Shown here piece by piece: positions 6,004-8,249 of a stretch of 8,249 bases of DNA; positions within the stretch are counted from its first letter, which is position 1, and every line of letters starts with the position of its first letter. The DNA is taken from contig CAYOFK010000134.1 of the NCBI GenBank assembly GCA_964403185.1, positions 1 to 8,249 of the forward strand, in the 5' to 3' direction. Both the position numbers and the translations under genes were made by a program. Source of the stretch: CAYOFK01 sp964403185. GTDB lineage: Bacteria; Bacteroidota; Bacteroidia; Bacteroidales; VadinHA17. The notes beneath the pieces were generated by a model. That model did no database searches. It had not been told where the DNA came from and worked only from the letters and a program-made list of their open reading frames with translations.

Positions 6004-7788
6004 TCAGTCTTTCGCTTTCATCCAATTTACCAAACCTTTTTTCTCAATGATCTGCATCAGTTCGGGTGGAAGAGGCTCTATTTTGATAATGGCATGGTTG
6101 TGTTTGACGACACCATTCAGGGCATCTGCACTGAGTGCATCCCCGGGTTTGTAGTTCTCAACCAGTTCTTCAATCACAAGAAGTAACAATCCCTGATTTA
6201 TGGCCGATCTGTAAAATATCCGGTTGACCGATTTTACAATGATTGCCACTATGCCGGCCGCGGCCAATCCAACGGAGGGATGTTCACGGGAACTCCCGCA
6301 TCCGAAATTATCACCGGCAACCATTATATCTCCCGGAGCAACGTTTTTAGAAAATCCAGGATCAAAATCCTCAAACAAATGTGGTCTTATTGCATCCGGT
6401 TCTGAACTGAGTACCTTATACGTCAAATGCCCCGGAAACATCAGGTCGGTATTCAGGTCATCCACATCGGAATAGTTCCACACCCCGTTGATCCTTCTGT
6501 TTTCACCGGGTTTAATGCCAACAATTGCAGGGGTTACTTTTTTAAAGGGGTAAGCATCTGCGTACGATTTCCCTCTGGGATCTGTAATGGTACCGGTAAT
6601 TGCAGAATGTGCCACAGTGGCAGGTGATGCCAGATAGATCTCAGCTTCACTGTTGCCCATTCGGCCTTTAAAATTTCTGTTCGCAGTTGAGATCACTGCA
6701 TATCCATCGGCGGGGATGCCCTGACCGGTACCCAGGCAGGGTCCGCAAGACGGGCTTAATATGTTGGCACCCGCCTCCAGAAGCGTACTTACAACACCTT
6801 CATTAATGGCTTGTTTATATATATCAATGGAAGCGGGGGTGATCAACAACTGAAATCCGGAAATAACCTGTTGGCCTGACAGTACTTCAGCAGCGATCCT
6901 CAGGTCCTCGATACGCCCGTTAGTACAGGTACCTATCAATCCCTGGTTCAGTGGTGTGCCCTCTGCTTCTGAAACAGATATCACATTGTCCACCTGATGG
7001 GGAGCAGCCACCAGAGGGTATAGTGCATCCAGATCAACCTCAATTTCCTTAACATACTTAGCTCCAGGATCTGCCTGGTATCCATCTGCTTTTTTCTTTC
7101 CATAGAAAGCGGCCAACACATCGTCTGCCGGGAATACGGCATTTTTTGCACCCATTTCCGAAGCCAGGTTGGCCAGGGTCATCCGGTCAGGAACCGACAG
7201 GCTTTTCACTCCCTCACCGTGGTATTCAATGGATAAATAATTTGCTCCTGCTGAACCGATCATGCCGATGATCCATAATGAAATATCTTTAGCATACACG
7301 CCCTTTTTAAGACTTCCATGCAGGGTCACTTTCATGGTATCCGGAACCCGGAACCATGTTTCTCCCCGTTTCCATAAACCTGCGGTTTCAGTACGGTCAA
7401 TACCGGCCGCCAGGGTGTTAAAGGCCCCTGCTGTACAGGTATGGCTGTCACTGCCGACAATAAGCATTCCGGGCTGTGCATGGTAAGACATGATCTGGTG
7501 ACAAATGCCTTTCCCGGCATCGTAAAACCGGTCTATGCCGTATTCTTTTACCAGTCCCCTGATGGTTTCATATTGGGAAGCAATTTTTGAATTTGTCGGA
7601 GGTGCATTATGGTCAAGGACCACGAGCAATTGTTCCGGAAAAGCAAGGTTTTGTCCCTCCATTTTCTTAAATGTCTGGTAGATACTGGCCGTATTATCAT
7701 GACTCAGCACAATATCAGGTTTTCGGAACACTATAGATCCTGCATCAGCATCCAGGATCTTTTCAACAAAAGTTCTCGGTTGGGGCAT
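6004..7788 (-). CDS. Single-chain aconitase/isopropylmalate-dehydratase family protein (large and small domains fused)
   Basis: A 594-residue [4Fe-4S] hydro-lyase that should isomerise a 2-hydroxy di- or tricarboxylate through an unsaturated intermediate. Residues 1 to about 415 are the LeuC/homoaconitase-type large domain, with VLDHNAPP (57-64), GSDSHTCTAGAFNTLAAG (112-129), GTCTNGRIEDL (286-296), SPSCGPCLGTGQG (345-357) and NRNFKGRMG (370-378). The three cluster ligands are C288, C348 and C351. CTNGR, rather than the CTNSS of true aconitases, points to the isopropylmalate/homoaconitate branch. A linker leads to a LeuD-type swivel domain (about 440-594) with DDLNTDLMFPGHL (443-455) and GDNFGCGSSREHP (492-504, including active-site S499 or S500 and R501). 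Classical LeuC and LeuD are separate subunits, so the fusion is notable; at 594 residues it is also shorter than most one-chain aconitases. The ATG at 7788 fits the usual family N-terminus and has an A-rich leader. It lies 49 bases downstream of a LeuD-like gene. Substrate is unresolved. Confidence 0.9.
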   Translation of the reverse strand: MPQPRTFVEKILDADAGSIVFRKPDIVLSHDNTASIYQTFKKMEGQNLAFPEQLLVVLDHNAPPTNSKIASQYETIRGLVKEYGIDRFYDAGKGICHQIMSYHAQPGMLIVGSDSHTCTAGAFNTLAAGIDRTETAGLWKRGETWFRVPDTMKVTLHGSLKKGVYAKDISLWIIGMIGSAGANYLSIEYHGEGVKSLSVPDRMTLANLASEMGAKNAVFPADDVLAAFYGKKKADGYQADPGAKYVKEIEVDLDALYPLVAAPHQVDNVISVSEAEGTPLNQGLIGTCTNGRIEDLRIAAEVLSGQQVISGFQLLITPASIDIYKQAINEGVVSTLLEAGANILSPSCGPCLGTGQGIPADGYAVISTANRNFKGRMGNSEAEIYLASPATVAHSAITGTITDPRGKSYADAYPFKKVTPAIVGIKPGENRRINGVWNYSDVDDLNTDLMFPGHLTYKVLSSEPDAIRPHLFEDFDPGFSKNVAPGDIMVAGDNFGCGSSREHPSVGLAAAGIVAIIVKSVNRIFYRSAINQGLLLLVIEELVENYKPGDALSADALNGVVKHNHAIIKIEPLPPELMQIIEKKGLVNWMKAKD

Positions 7789-7813
7789 ATGTTATAAATT
7801 ATTTTTATTCAAT

Positions 7814-7825
7814 ATTGGATCCAAT
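7814..7825. repeat. 12-base perfect palindrome upstream of the fused dehydratase
   Basis: ATTGGATCCAAT is its own reverse complement. It lies in the 49-base gap between the LeuD-like stop codon and the fused-dehydratase start, centred about 31 bases before that ATG. It could be a regulator site for an internal promoter. On the minus strand its ATTG half is followed after 20 bases by TAATTTAT, which loosely resembles a Bacteroidota -33/-7 pair. No second copy is seen in the window. Confidence 0.35.
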
Positions 7826-7837
7826 TATATAATACAC

Positions 7838-8249
7838 TCAGAATAATCCCCCATTATTATAGATTTCCATTTGTATTTCTGAGAAGGGTTCAATGCTAAC
7901 TTTGTTACCGTTTTCGAGATTTTCGATTTCCCCCCGCACCAGATCTACTTTTACCTGGTCGCCATTCCGTATTTTAAGGGGTTTTATGTCTTCATAACTA
8001 AGTATCGGGAAAGCAGCATTTACTGCGTTTCTTTCATAAATAGCTCCGAAGCTTTCTGCCAGTATTGCCTGAATTCCTATAGATTTAAAGCAATCCACGG
8101 CCTGCTGCCTTGAACTGCCACTTCCAAAGTTCTTTCCCACAATAAGGATGTCTCCCTTTCCGGCTTTTTCCGAAAAGTCCTTATAGCCCTCCAGGTTGTC
8201 AAAAGTATATTGACCCATTTCATCGATATCCGTAATTGTTAAATACCGA
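7838..8249 (-). CDS. LeuD-like dehydratase small subunit (isopropylmalate/homoaconitase type), 5' partial
   Basis: Codes for the C-terminal 136 residues of a stand-alone aconitase-superfamily small subunit, which would pair with a separate Fe-S large subunit. The frame stays open to the right edge: before the Met at 8218 it reads RYLTITDIDE, the normal family segment after the D-T-D-x-I-I-P loop. That Met is therefore internal and the start lies outside; family length suggests only about 25-30 residues are missing. Visible motifs are GQYTFDNLEGY, the active-site loop GKNFGSGSSRQQAV (serines and Arg kept; QQ where EH or EQ is usual), and ESFGAIYERNAVNAAFPIL. The short chain and loop style resemble the archaeal-type LeuD/HacB group rather than the roughly 200-residue enterobacterial LeuD. 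The matching large-subunit gene would be expected just outside the window, upstream on this strand. The fused dehydratase follows after 49 bases, so the two are probably co-transcribed. Confidence 0.88.
   Translation of the reverse strand, partial: RYLTITDIDEMGQYTFDNLEGYKDFSEKAGKGDILIVGKNFGSGSSRQQAVDCFKSIGIQAILAESFGAIYERNAVNAAFPILSYEDIKPLKIRNGDQVKVDLVRGEIENLENGNKVSIEPFSEIQMEIYNNGGLF

Noticed and set aside
5915..6154. Small plus-strand gene in the convergent gap
   Set aside because: Most of it overlaps the well-supported dehydratase C-terminus on the other strand, its product has no recognisable motif, and no ribosome site is seen.
8216..8218. ATG as the start of the LeuD-like gene
   Set aside because: The frame continues to the edge with RYLTITDIDE, a conserved family segment, so this Met is internal.

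Overview
The window most likely comes from a member of the Bacteroidota. The best evidence is at the left end: a multi-repeat surface adhesin with SprB-type repeats and a type-B (CHU_C-like) type IX secretion sorting domain, followed at once by a PorP/SprF-family outer-membrane protein. That pairing is essentially restricted to this phylum. Weak Shine-Dalgarno sequences and A-rich leaders before most starts fit the same group. I cannot place it below phylum from sequence alone.

Layout, left to right. (1) 1-1619, plus strand: the 3' part of a large repeat adhesin that begins outside the window. (2) 1636-2643, plus: its PorP/SprF-like partner, 16 bases downstream. (3) A 90-base gap, then a compact plus-strand cluster with short gaps of 18 and 21 bases: an exported dipeptide-epimerase-like enolase-superfamily enzyme (2734-3879), family 1 uracil-DNA glycosylase ung (3898-4569), and a DUF2891-type lipoprotein of unknown function (4591-5724). 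(4) 5725-6003: a 279-base gap between convergent genes, with no credible gene but several inverted repeats that could fold into a branched structure. (5) On the minus strand, running in from the right edge: the 3' part of a stand-alone LeuD-like small subunit (7838-8249), then a single-chain 594-residue aconitase-superfamily dehydratase (6004-7788) that carries both the large (Fe-S) and small (swivel) domains.

The adhesin and PorP/SprF genes very probably act together: type-B sorted T9SS substrates depend on a cognate PorP/SprF protein for export or surface attachment. The three-gene middle cluster looks co-transcribed but has no obvious shared pathway. The two dehydratase genes are probably co-transcribed and point to a 2-hydroxyacid isomerisation step of the leucine, citramalate, homocitrate or methylmalate type. 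Their substrate-recognition loops (YLTI and HLTY) match neither of the classical motifs I know, so the substrate is open. I see no defence system, CRISPR, RNA gene, transposase or phage gene. The most interesting points are the paired dehydratases with unusual loops, the structured convergent gap, and the complementary cysteine losses in two adjacent adhesin repeats.
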